A DNA stretch of 64,000 nucleotides from contig WBMV01007620.1 in NCBI GenBank assembly GCA_013396655.1, positions 248,001 through 312,000 of the forward strand, in the 5' to 3' direction. The DNA is from Campylorhamphus procurvoides (lineage: Eukaryota; Chordata; Aves; Passeriformes; Dendrocolaptidae). Below are positions 13,394 through 24,600 of the stretch, in pieces. The notes under the pieces were generated by a model. The model was not told where the DNA came from. It saw nothing but the letters and a program-made list of their open reading frames with translations, and made no database searches. A program made the translations under genes and the position numbers. Position 1 is the stretch's first letter. Each line of letters opens with the position of its first letter.

Positions 13394-14333
13394 CTGAGGG
13401 AGAAAACCAGCTCGCCCTGCCCCCAGGCACTCAGCCTGGCTGTACAAGTAATTTCCCTGGACACACAACCAGTGAGGCCACGCACGTGGGTTGCTGCAAC
13501 CTGAACAGCACTTGCTGGTAGCCCGAGGAAAACTAGTACACCACAATGCCTTCACTCCACTATTTATTCCATAACATTACATGACAGCTCAAAACTCAAC
13601 TGTGACACAGCAAATGCCTTCCTGCCACTCCTGTTCCCACCTGCACCAGTCTGCAGTTGTTACTGACTCCGAGCCTCATCAACTGCTTTTCTCTGCCATT
13701 TCCAAAGAGCAGGAATGCTTTAAAAATCCCAAACTTTAAGACTGCTACTAATAAAAGTTTCATGAGTCAAGCTTGAAGAGCAGTTTACAAGTCAGACACA
13801 GCACGCTCTGAAAACCTACTCTCATATCTTGTCTATGCCTTTTAATCACCACAGCTACAACAGCTAGAATATGCAGGAGTTGCAACTGAGGTTTACTTTA
13901 CTAAGATACCACTATTTCACCCTTCTAAACCTTTTAGGTTTCAGAATTATTTTTTGCCATGTCCTGTAGCCTAAATAACGAGTGAGAAACAGAAAATAAC
14001 TGTAGGGAAAGACTTAAACTTTAAATTGCAGTAGTAAAGAATAACTGAGCATAAAATTTAACTTGGATGTTGTTTTAATTACTACAGCACGGCAATAATG
14101 TGTTCTGTAGGTTTCCACGACAATTAAAGCCAATGATGATGAACGCAGTAAGAATAGAATTTTCCACAACTAAACTACTTTATTCGGACCATCCAAAATA
14201 AGACTCCCCGTTCAAGATACCCTCTTTAAGTCCTTAAGGAGTATTTGCCACACACGCACCCCACCTGTCCAGAACCCGGGGGCAGTGCCGGCACCCGGCC
14301 AGCCCCGCCACGGCGCTGTGCCCGCACACCCCC

Positions 14334-14550
14334 GGCCCTCACCAAGGGCAGGTGTGCGCTCCCAGCTCTGTCCTTTCCCCGCACAGACACTGTTCCCGGC
14401 CGCCCCCCGGCCCTCACCAAGCGCAGGTGTGCGCTCCCAGCTCTGTCCTTTCCCCGCACAGACACTGTTCCCGGCCGCCCCCCGGCCCTCACCAAGCACA
14501 GGTGTGCGCTCCCAGCTCTGTCCTTTCCCCGCACAGACACTGTTCCCCGC
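14334..14550. repeat. 75-bp GC-rich minisatellite, about 2.9 copies
   Basis: The unit beginning GGCCCTCACCAAG recurs at 14334, 14409 and 14484 with an exact 75-bp period. The copies are almost identical; a visible difference is GGGCAGG, GCGCAGG or GCACAGG near the start of each unit. Because 75 is divisible by three, repeated peptide patterns appear in several frames on both strands. It lies at the left edge of CpG island 1 and close to the gap. High identity suggests recent expansion, likely length-polymorphic. Confidence 0.95.
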
Positions 14551-14601
14551 CGACAGCGCCGGGGCCGGGGGGGAGGCGTGTCCTGCCGCGCCGCTGTCAA
14601 A

Positions 14602-15387
14602 NNNNNNNNNNNNNNNNNNNNNNNNNNNNNNNNNNNNNNNNNNNNNNNNNNNNNNNNNNNNNNNNNNNNNNNNNNNNNNNNNNNNNNNNNNNNNNNNNNN
14701 NNNNNNNNNNNNNNNNNNNNNNNNNNNNNNNNNNNNNNNNNNNNNNNNNNNNNNNNNNNNNNNNNNNNNNNNNNNNNNNNNNNNNNNNNNNNNNNNNNNN
14801 NNNNNNNNNNNNNNNNNNNNNNNNNNNNNNNNNNNNNNNNNNNNNNNNNNNNNNNNNNNNNNNNNNNNNNNNNNNNNNNNNNNNNNNNNNNNNNNNNNNN
14901 NNNNNNNNNNNNNNNNNNNNNNNNNNNNNNNNNNNNNNNNNNNNNNNNNNNNNNNNNNNNNNNNNNNNNNNNNNNNNNNNNNNNNNNNNNNNNNNNNNNN
15001 NNNNNNNNNNNNNNNNNNNNNNNNNNNNNNNNNNNNNNNNNNNNNNNNNNNNNNNNNNNNNNNNNNNNNNNNNNNNNNNNNNNNNNNNNNNNNNNNNNNN
15101 NNNNNNNNNNNNNNNNNNNNNNNNNNNNNNNNNNNNNNNNNNNNNNNNNNNNNNNNNNNNNNNNNNNNNNNNNNNNNNNNNNNNNNNNNNNNNNNNNNNN
15201 NNNNNNNNNNNNNNNNNNNNNNNNNNNNNNNNNNNNNNNNNNNNNNNNNNNNNNNNNNNNNNNNNNNNNNNNNNNNNNNNNNNNNNNNNNNNNNNNNNNN
15301 NNNNNNNNNNNNNNNNNNNNNNNNNNNNNNNNNNNNNNNNNNNNNNNNNNNNNNNNNNNNNNNNNNNNNNNNNNNNNNNNNNNNNNN
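14602..15387. other. assembly gap, 786 N
   Basis: A run of N replaces the centre of CpG island 1. Extreme GC content is the likely cause. A first exon and transcription start could be hidden here. All open frames across it are artefacts. A further single N is at 15731. Confidence 1.
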
Positions 15388-15634
15388 CGCCGCCCCCGGG
15401 GCGCCCCGGGGCCCGGCGGAGCCGCTCCCGCTGCCCGCAGGGAGACGGGGGCGCTTGTTCGGCGCCGGGAGGCAGAGCCGGGTCCCCGACCGGCCGGGAC
15501 GCGGGGCAGGGGCAGGCGAGGGAGCCCGGCGGGGCCACGGCGGGTGGAGATGGCGGAGCGAGCCCGGGGAGGGGGCGCGACCGGCCCTCGCTTCCCTTGC
15601 CCTGCGCTGCTGGGTGCTCTGCCCTGCCCTGCCC

Positions 15635-15850
15635 GCCGCGGGCACGGGGACCACGGGGACTACAGAGACCCCGCCGCGGGCACGGGGACCACGGGGACCC
15701 CCCCCCGGGCACAGGGGGCACAGGAGGCACNCCCGCCCGCCCCCCTTCCGCCCGCCGCGGAGCGGGGATGGGGCACTGGAGGTAGGGGATGCGGGATGTG
15801 GGATAGGGACAGCGGATAGGGGACTGGGGACAGGGGAGCGGGGACCCGCA
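15635..15850. repeat. G-rich short-period repeats in CpG island 1
   Basis: A 26-bp block (GCCGCGGGCACGGGGACC and following) is repeated at 15635-15660 and 15673-15698. From about 15765 to 15845 there are loose 7-10 base units of the form GGGGAT/GGGATA/GGGGAC. The G-runs on the plus strand give strong potential for G-quadruplex structure. Such tracts are common in bird CpG islands and often cause assembly dropout, in line with the adjacent gap. Confidence 0.8.
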
Positions 15851-16200
15851 CCTGCGGCGGCGTGCGGGGCGCCGACACGAAGGTCGGGGTGGGCGCGGGG
15901 TGCCGTGCCCTTGGGTGGGGACGGCGTGTGAGGGGAGCGGCCCTGAGGCCGTGGGGCCTTGGCAGGTGCTGCTCGTGTGGGGTGAGCGAGGGCCGGGCCT
16001 CTGAGGGGAGCCGCGGTGCGGGGAGCGCCGCAGCCAGGGAGACCCGCCCCGCATCATCCCGCTGGGATCCATCCCCGCACGCCGTACCGATGTGCGCTGT
16101 GTTCTGTATTGCACAATCGCAGCGGGCGCGATGCGCGATACCATCGGTGCGAACCCACCGGGGCAGTGTGACACAATCGCTTTGCAGAGACCCGCGCCTG

Positions 16201-17560
16201 TAAAAACGGTGTAACAGCCAAAAAGTGGTTCCTTGGCTTTTTAGGAGGGTGTGTGCCCGTTGTCTAACCTTTCAGTACCTTAATTCAGACCCCGAGAGGT
16301 GTGCAGGCATAAGTACAACCGGTAAAAAAATCGTAACCTAAATACTACCAACCTTAAGGGGAAAGTCGTGCCCAAGTCTCATCTTCGCTACTTAACATGA
16401 CTTGAAAGTGAAATTTTAGATTCGAAATTAATCTAAGGTCATGAGAATGCGATTCTAAGAGTTCTTTTAATAGATAGAAAAACCCCAAACCCACAAAAAA
16501 GAAACCCCAAATACATACTCAACCCCGCTCTAACTCTTCTGTATGAAAGTGAAATTCATACAGCCCTCTTTAGTATTCTGCATATACTGCAAGTTACTAC
16601 TAACAATTTATGTTAAGCACTCCCATAAGCAGTAAATGGTTCTTTAGAAACAAGGAGAATGAGCCCTTGCTGTAATTATTAATATTTAATATTTCGACAG
16701 CATGAAAGAAACAAGTAAAACTATTGTACTCCAATGCTTAAAATACACAAGAGAAAGACAAACAGTGAAATATGCTTACAGAAAGTCTTTGTAGCAAAGT
16801 GTGTAATGCTCATCACCAATGCAAATGAATGCTGCTTAATTTGAATTATTTTCCCCTTTCTGTCATACTGAACTTTTGCAGGAAAACGAGAGATTATGTT
16901 CATCATAGAGACAGATACAGAAATCTGCCAAATGTCAAAGAATAAGTCCCTGTGAGACACAGAGGAAACAAAAACATATTTTAAAGATACTCTTTAAGCC
17001 CAAGCCAATGCTAGATATAACATCTGAGGAATCTCTTCCTTGTGAGCCGGTGGGGCACCATTGGTTTCTACAACTGTTGCTGCAGAGCCTGTCAAACATG
17101 AACTGGTACAGTCCGGGACCTGCTCGTAATTTCCCCAGGAGACTGAAATCAGGAAGCCCAGCTGACAATACTCCTGCATCTTAGACTGCTGATGCAATGA
17201 AACAGAATAAAAAATTGATGTAAGAATAAATGTCTGCAAGATCACAGATATATCACCAATAAAAAGAGCAGAATAGAAGAAAACTTAACACTCCTGTAAT
17301 CCAGGAGTCAAACAGATCTATAATCCCTTCACATGGGTCCTTCACCTACAAGATACAGCTGAAGTAAAGCAAAAAATTTCTTTACAGAATTATTAGAAAA
17401 GTAATAAGAAATCCTGACCGCTTCCATTTTCGAGCCGAATGATGAGCTTGTTTTCTGGTGGCTCATCCATCATCTTTCATTTTCTTTTGTAGGTATTAAA
17501 TAGTTGGGTCAGAAAAAACAGGCATTTTTTAAGATCTCAATGTTCTTCACAGAGAGAAAC
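16201..17560. other. AT-rich non-coding stretch right of CpG island 1
   Basis: No exon can be supported. An A/C-rich run lies at about 16482-16512. Two overlapping minus-strand frames near 16935-17245 have no recognisable domain. If a plus-strand gene starts in CpG island 1, this would be its first intron, but no exon was found downstream. Confidence 0.4.
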
Positions 17561-17628
17561 ACATGTGTATGTATATATAAGTACGTATGTATGTATACAT
17601 GTATGTGTATATGTATACATATATATAT
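17561..17628. repeat. (GTAT)n/(AT)n microsatellite
   Basis: Imperfect alternation of GTAT, ACAT and AT units over about 68 bp. It accounts for the apparent frames on both strands at 17504-17782, whose peptides are only repeats of Cys/Ile/Tyr/His. Confidence 0.85.
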
Positions 17629-17869
17629 GGCTTCACATTTTTTTGCAGGGAGATTCTGTGATTTTAGAAAGAACAACATCAAAACAAAAGTAAGAAATTT
17701 CATGGTAGTAGGCTCCAAAGAACTCATACAATGTGTCGATATGATGTTCTGGGAGGTTGATGCAGGGAAAACACATGTTTAAAAGAACTGGCAGTTCCTC
17801 AAAGAAATAACATTAAGTGTATAAGTAAGTGAACTATCTGTGCAGAAGAGGTAAGGGGCAGAGTAAAAG

Positions 17870-18970
17870 ATCAGCCTGGCTGTCAGAAGGTCTTTCTGAA
17901 TCTCGGGAAGCATCCACAAAAGAGAAGCTGGGTCAGGATACTTGGGGGAGTTACAAAAGTGTAGCCCAATCATACAGGGATAAAGTCAGAAAAGATAGCA
18001 GAAAATGAAACACAACCAGTAAGGGATATTTGGGCTAACATGAAATAATTTTAAGTACATTACCAGAAATGGAAAAGAATCAAGTACATGATTATGCCAG
18101 TATCAAGCAGAACTTGAAAGTTTTTAACATAGAACACTGAGAAAGCCAGAGTTCTCAATATTTTTTTATTTTATACATATATATTTGTGTGTATATATCA
18201 GGCATTCTTCATAATGGAGAAAACAGATTTCAGATTTGACTATCAAAAGACGAAGTGAAAAAATATTCAAACAAAATTTGCTACTTTTCCATCAGCTGTA
18301 TTTAAAGGATTGGATGATGAAATCTCAGTTACTAGTGGTTTGTGTTGATAATTTACAGTAAAGGAATATTTACAGGACAGAAAAGAACAAACAGCATTGT
18401 TGAAAGGAAAGAAGGAGATAGGAAATTACGTACCAATCTATTTAATCTCGGTGCCCAGAAAAGATACTGGAGCAAGTAAACAAGCTGTCCTTAAGAAGTT
18501 GTAACACAAGGAACAGCCAACACAGCTTTGTCAAGAACAAAAGATGTCAAATCTAATCTCTCCTGCAACAAAGCAAGAGGAATCATCAGTGAAGGTCATG
18601 TTGGATGTCCCTTTAGTAAGATTTTTTACATTGTTTCATATGATATTCTTTCTAAACAGCGAAAATAATGAAGTTATTTAGGAAGGTGGTGCAAGCAATT
18701 CATTGTCAGAAGGATGTTAATCAACTCAGCAATGGTTCAGAAAATATGTTTACATAACTGGAGATTATACCAAACTGGGAGGCTTTAGGATGCTGGATGT
18801 AGGATTTAGAAAGATTTTTGCACACTAGGTATTTGGTCTGGAAAAAGGAGGTTTCCGTTCAACAGGGATAAGTGCACGCTACTGGGTGGAGGCAGATATG
18901 ATCAGCTACACAAACGGGAAAGGGAGAATTACTGGATGTTCTGCAGTGAAAAAAGCAGCAATTATGTTAC
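17870..18970 (+). mobile_element. ancient, heavily decayed CR1-like LINE (ORF2 region)
   Basis: No open frame survives, but the nucleotide sequence keeps the order of CR1/L3 reverse-transcriptase landmarks. A GAACAGCCAACACAG-CAAGAAC block lies near 18510-18540. TTTAGTAAGATTTTTTACA near 18611-18629 corresponds to the usual DFSKAFD segment, and TTATACCAAACTGGGAGGC near 18765-18783 corresponds to the segment after the ADD active site. A GATAAGTGCA block follows near 18866. Decay is much greater than in the copies at 20.8 and 59 kb, so this insertion is old. The left end is uncertain; the core 18400-18900 is clearest. Confidence 0.75.
18161..18198. repeat. AT/GT-rich low-complexity tract
   Basis: A T-run followed by TATATATTTGTGTGTATATAT. 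It is a simple sequence lying inside the decayed CR1. Confidence 0.7.
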
Positions 18971-20810
18971 AAAATAAAAAAGAAGAAAAAGTTCTCTTAT
19001 GTGAATCATAATCTATACAAAGGGGACATTTGTCGGATGCAGTGAGAAAGTCAAACCATGTAAAACAATACAAAAATTAAAGGACAGACTCTGAAACAGC
19101 CTGATTTACATGGCCCTAGGAAAACTCAGTAGCCAAGGTCTGTCTGGCTTCAGTAAATATGTAGCCCATGAAGAGAGCAGAAAAGAAGAATCCGAATGAC
19201 CATATATAAAACATGACTTAGAAGGAACGAAAAAAAAAAGTTGAAGAGTTAAAATGGAAGAAGAGGAAATAACATACGTATCTATGCAGTACTGATATGA
19301 ATGTATATCAGACATATGAAAGACTGCTGTAAAGAGAAAAGGATGAATTTGCTCTCCAGTTCCATAGTGGATGGATGAAGAATGGGTCAGGTTTAAAAGA
19401 AAGCAAGAAAATTACAAAATAAAGCAAGATCAGAATATAAAAATGGCAAGGATAGGGCAGAAAATTGGCTGGATGTTTGTGCCGCTCCAAACTCAGGCTC
19501 TTGAAGAAGAGGTGGGCACCATCAGTCAGAGCTGGCAGAGGTAGAGTGGCCCTCGGGCAGAGAGTGGACTCAGCCAACTTCCATGGCCCCTGGCAACAAC
19601 ACAACTCAATGAATGCAAGCTTTCTTTAACGCCATTGGAAAGTATCAGCTTCCTTAGGGAAAAAATTTTATTGTTTCTGCAATGTACATACCGCTATCTT
19701 CCAAAAATAAATTGTTTCAATAAGAATTTTAAACTGCTTTTCTATTTTCTGAATCCTCCTCCTTTCAAGCTGTCACAATATGATTGTCCTATGTGACCAA
19801 GTATATTACAGATACATGAGAAGATGTGCAGCTTCAGCACCTGGAGAGAGCCATAATTTAGACATAAATAGGTCTGCCTTCACATTCAGTTTATATGAAT
19901 TCAACCAATACTGTAGATTTTTATCTGACAGCAAGTTGACATTTTGTTTTTCCCAAGGATGAAGTTTACCTTTTCTAGAACAGCCTCAGAAGTCCTCCAA
20001 GGCCTGAAGTGTGACAATGACATATGCTTTTAATAACATCTTTAAATTTTTTTCTTTTTTTTCTTCTGCTGGCTTGTAGAAAATGCCATCACCTCCTTCA
20101 CGATTTTTTAAACTGTGTAGATTAAAAGCAGGAATAATTTCAGATGACAAGTGTAAAGAACACTCACTGTGACTAGAGTAAGTAAAAACATTCAGACATT
20201 CTAAAGCAGTTTCATTTAATGCTATAATATTACAGTGTATATATAAGGTGTTTTAGACATGCATGTAGGAACTGATAACACTGGAAGAAAAGAAGTTACG
20301 TTACCTTCATTTGCATAGCTGCAAACCTGAAAATAACTTCTCTGAGGTACAGGAAGCTCCCAGAAATAAGTGGAAACAGAATATTGGCCACACTAACATG
20401 TTAAAGTATTTAGCTGTATTAGTTAAAAATTGATTTGCAGAGGAGAAGCAGCGAGAACCCAATTTCAGGTAAAACAGATTTAAGCTAGGGGCAATCTTTT
20501 GCCATGGGATGAATAGTGATTAAAATTGCCCCAGCAAGGGAAAACATTTACTATACTTGTATTATTGAAAGTGAGTGCTTCCTGCACAGCAACAAACAAA
20601 AAGAAGAAAAAGTGCTTACTCCCAAAATCTTGGAGACAAAAAGCTGCAATAGATTTATAATGCCAAAAAAAGACAAAATTTGAGATGGTATATTTTCTAT
20701 ATCTGAAATATCAAAATCCTCAACGTATTCTTAAACTAACTGAGTAAAACCATTTCAGTAAATGGAAATGGTTTGTTTCAGTATTTCTAAATACCTGATT
20801 TTGACCCCTG
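18971..20810. other. AT-rich non-coding stretch
   Basis: No gene is seen. The part up to about 19600 may be further decayed CR1 sequence, but I cannot align it with confidence. Short frames near 19106-19604 on the minus strand have no recognisable domain. Confidence 0.4.
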
Positions 20811-21600
20811 TGAGCTTCCTCCAGACTAAACAACCCCAACTCCCTCAGCTTCTCCTCATAAGACATGTTTTCTAGACCGTTCATGAGCTGCCTTGCCCTT
20901 TTCTAGATGTAGTCCAGCACCTCAATGTCCTTTTTAAAGTGAGGGGCCCAGAATTGAAAACAGTATTGGAGGTGCAGCCTCACCAGTGCTGAGTACAGTG
21001 GGACAATCACTTCTCTCGTCCTGCTACACTGTTCTTAACACAGGCCAGGATGCCATTGGCCTTCTTGGTCACCCAGGCACACTGTTGGCTAATGTTCAGC
21101 TGGCTGTCATCCAGCACCACCAAGTCCCTTTCTGCTGAACAGCTCTCAAGCCACTCCTCCACCAGCCTGTAGCATTGCCTGGGTCTGTTGTGACCCAAGT
21201 GCAGGACCTGGCATTTGGCCTTATTGAACCTCCTGCAGCTGTCCTTAGCCAATCAACTGAGTCTGTCCAGGTCTCTCCATAGACCCTTCCTGTCCCTGAG
21301 CAGATCAACGCTCCCATCCAATTTGGTGTCACCTGCAAATTTACCAAGGGTGCACTCAATCCCCACATCCAGATTGTTGATGAGGATGTTAAACACGACC
21401 AGCCCCAATACAGATCCCTGGGGAACACCACTAGCGACCGACTGCCAACTGGTTTTACCTCCATTCACCATAACTTTCTGGGCCTGGCCATCCAGGTAGT
21501 TTTTTACCCATTGAAGCATCCACTCATCCAAGCCAGTTTTTTTAGGAGGATGCTGTGGGAGATGGTGTCAAACGCTTTACTGAAGTCTAGATAGGGTAAT
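20811..21600 (-). mobile_element. CR1 LINE fragment, truncated at both ends
   Basis: On the minus strand this reads as the last third of CR1 ORF2. It covers the end of the reverse transcriptase and the conserved tail, ending near the block rich in GAGGAGAAGCTGAGGG. The sequence expected further 3' (the CR1 3' UTR and terminal ATTCTATGA repeats) is absent left of 20811. The 5' side stops near 21600. Loss of the 3' end is not how CR1 normally truncates during insertion, so a later deletion or rearrangement is likely. Confidence 0.95.
21007..21531 (-). pseudogene. CR1 ORF2 reverse-transcriptase remnant, broken
   Basis: Two minus-strand frames (21253-21531, then 21007-21252) together cover the C-terminal part of the CR1 reverse transcriptase. 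The [10 protein letters not shown] motif is intact near residues 34-43 of the first frame. The catalytic motif, normally FADD, reads FAGD (residues about 65-68), so one catalytic aspartate is lost. A stop ends the first frame at 21253, and other overlapping frames show that frameshifts are also present. The second frame keeps the [12 protein letters not shown] motif common to CR1 proteins. The parent enzyme copies CR1 RNA at the target site; this copy cannot be active. Confidence 0.9.
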
Positions 21601-24600
21601 GAATGGTTGAGCTCTCCAGTTACCATAAAGGAACTATTCTGGATCCAGCTTCATATTTTGGCAAGCAAAATCGAAGTCTCCTTGAATGTACTAACATTTC
21701 TCCTGTGGATGCTCTTTAAAAGTGGAAAGGAAGTCCAGGAAAAAAAGCCCTCTCATCCCTAAAAGAGAGAGGAAACAAGATGAAGGGCTAATAATCTCTA
21801 ACCTTGAATTCAGTAGTTGGTGCAAAGGCTGTCATGTCCCTGTCCCTGGGGCTTATCCAGCTGTCTGGGACCATTAATTCCCAGCTCAGTCCCAGGCATA
21901 TGGCAGGAGGTCCATATGGCAAGGTTTCACAGCTCTCTGGGTGGCTAACAAAAAAGAAAAATCCAGCTCTTCCAGCTGTGGGAAAGCTTTAAGAAAATGA
22001 AAAATTAAACCAAATGTACTTGTCTTCCACTTTTAGGCAATCTGACATGGTCATACAGACACAGGTGAGGGATGACTTTCTTTCATATAGAGCCTTTGAA
22101 GCTCATGGTCCCACAGTTTCCAAATCCAGTATAGTTTCTGTGATGCTACTGAACTGAGCACTTCTGCCACAGGATTTGCCAGTTGCTGTCAATATTTCCC
22201 TGACATTTTCTTTTGTCTCCTTGCCTGGCCAGCACACAGCCTCCTGTGGCCCTTTGGCTCTTCTGGGTGGGGGGCAGGCAGAAGGAGACCAAGACACTGA
22301 GCAAGCAAGGTAGCAAGGAAGAGTCCAGCTGGCAAGTGGCAAGTGGCACAAGCTGGCCACCACCTGGGCTGCCTTCGGGGCAGGGCAGCAGCTGTGACCT
22401 GGGGGAGCCATGGAAAGGAGCCGCCCCAGTTGGCAACAGGATCTCACATCCACCATCAAATGAATCAGGGCTCTGAATGATGGCTGTGTGAGATCTACTT
22501 GTGCTACACTCCTTGGTGAGCATGCCCCAGATGGAATGCAGATGATAGGGAGTGCCATGGATGGGTGAAAGGCAGACTGCTAAATAAATGTGCTGCATAA
22601 GAATAAAACCAGCATGGTGCTTTTCTTGAATCAGGATGTTTGAGCCAGGTTGCTATCTCTTTTAATTATACTGATAATAACACCATTAAAGCACTCTTGA
22701 AAGTTTAGTTTCAAGTTATACATTGTTTGGCATGATGTGACCAACCATGTACACCCTGAGAGGCCACCACAGGCATGAATAATAGAACAAATGCCATTCT
22801 TTGTGTGAACAGCACTTATTTCTATTTCAGTGCAATGAAACCTGAGATGCCAGAGTGGTTAATCCTGTTTAGTGCTACCGCCAAGTCAGAGATCTGTCAG
22901 CATTATGTTTTCAAATGATGACAGAGGCAGTTTGCTTGCAGCTCTCAGCTTGCAAGCTCACAAATACCAGGAACTTCTGCATTCCTTAAAACACTGTTCC
23001 ATGTAAACAGAATAGCATGGTTTAAGTAGAATGCATAAAGTGCTGTTTCGTTTATTCAGCTTCTCAATCATTTATTTATAGTTTAGTTTATTTGGCTTTA
23101 TTAAGAATAGATGCTGCTGCCCACGAGGGCCCTCAGCACCTGCCTTCAGAACAATGTGGGTGCTGTAGTAGTGCGGGTGTCTCTGCCAGGCACAGCTTTT
23201 CTCAGCTTTCTGGTGCTGGAGCCCCACCAAGCACAGAAGACCCCAGGGTGTACCCTTGCTGCTGGAGAGTGTGGAGGGAGAGCAAAAGGCCAGGTGCCCA
23301 GGGAAAAAGGGTAGGACAAGGGCCACAGGCACAAGCAGCAGCCACTAGCACCTCTGCCTTTCCCTTTCTGCAAGGCAAGAGTGCTCATCTCCTGCCACGC
23401 ATGGCTGTCCTCCGTTGGTGCTGTGCCTCATCTATACAGCAACAAGATGGAGCAAGGGAAGATAAGGGAATGTCACAAGCTCTGGAGCAGAATAGGAGTC
23501 CCAAATCGAGCATTCTTATTAATATGTGTAAGTAAGAATTATTTTTGACAAGGCAACTGTTTGAATTAATAACAGACAGCCCCAAATCAGCAGTGCATTG
23601 AAGTAATGGGGTTTTTACTTTCTCTGTATTAAAACATTACTATTAAATACTTAGAACAAATACATAGTTTGTTAGTATAAGAAATTATGTTACAGCAGTT
23701 GAAGCATTTTTTACAAAGATACAAAAATAATGTGCTTTTCTGTTCTCATATATATACCACCTTACCTTTAGCTTTCAGCTTTTGAGTGAAGAAAAGGAAG
23801 CATTTCAAATGTTTTAGTTAGCTTTCAATTTTAACAACATTTTCCCATGTGTCACATTTGGGGGGAAAAAAAAAGTGTTCCTTGTTAAAAATATGAGGCT
23901 ATGAGTACAGTTTAGGTATGAAGGAGGATAGAAACAGTAAGGAAATGCCAGAATAGCACTACACCATTTCTATTCTACCTCCAGGGAGTAGAGATGAAGA
24001 CTGAGGAATCAGAAGGGAAGGTGTTGAAACAGCAGGATGAAGTGAAGGAAAAGTCCTCAAGTTAAATAGTACATTCAGAGAGTTTTGAAATAAATGGTGG
24101 AACTGCTAAAATAATACACACTCATTCTTAGGCAGAACAAAGAGATACTTCTCAGGAACTTGTTAGGAATACTTTCTCTGCCTCAACCCCAACAAAGGGT
24201 CAAAGATGCTAATGGTCCCTAAGGCAAATCTTGCTACACTTTGGAAGCATCTGCATAACAGGATCTTTATCAAGAAAGGTCTATAAGGAACATGGAAAAT
24301 AACACTTCAGAGGTATATTATCTATTGCATTTTGGTTTATTCTTTCCACTTCAAAACAATGCAAACACAATTATTTCAAAAACAGATGATGAAAAATTAG
24401 AAATTCTCTTGAGACTTTTGTACAAGGAGAGCCCATATACATAGGGCTGTTTATTGTCAAGATGAGTGAGGAGCAATAAATAAATATTTTAAAAAAGGAA
24501 AAAGACAAAGAATGTAAACTCACATAGTCTTTTCATCACAAACATAAGAACTTACACTGAACCTGAATATCAGAAAATGTGAAGATCTAAAACAGAAAAA

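Larger units (their letters stand above)
8991..14267. other. AT-rich intron-like stretch left of CpG island 1
   Basis: No transposable element or clear coding exon is seen. The overlapping open frames on both strands near 9.0-9.6, 11.1-11.6 and 12.1-12.9 kb lack domains and look like chance. An AAAT microsatellite lies at 10235-10252. A small segment bounded by strong minus-strand splice signals at 13381-13393 is listed separately. Confidence 0.4.
14268..16200. promoter_or_regulatory. CpG island 1 (probable promoter region)
   Basis: Base composition changes abruptly from AT-rich to very GC-rich with many CG dinucleotides, and returns to AT-rich after about 16.2 kb. The island contains the gap at 14602-15387, a 75-bp tandem repeat on its left and G-rich repeats on its right. 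Vertebrate CpG islands of this kind usually mark transcription starts of broadly expressed genes. No TATA box or first exon can be placed because the core is missing. Direction is unknown: the possible 3'-terminal exon at 2767 favours a leftward transcript, but a divergent pair is also possible. The long open frames through this region span the gap and have no meaning. Confidence 0.75.

Noticed and set aside
14212..16174. Several very long open frames (477-548 codons) on both strands across CpG island 1
   Set aside because: Most of each frame is the run of N, and the rest is GC-rich repeat sequence that lacks stops in many frames. They are artefacts.
17504..17782. Cys/Ile/Tyr-rich plus-strand frame and its minus-strand partner
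   Set aside because: The peptides are translations of the GTAT/AT microsatellite.
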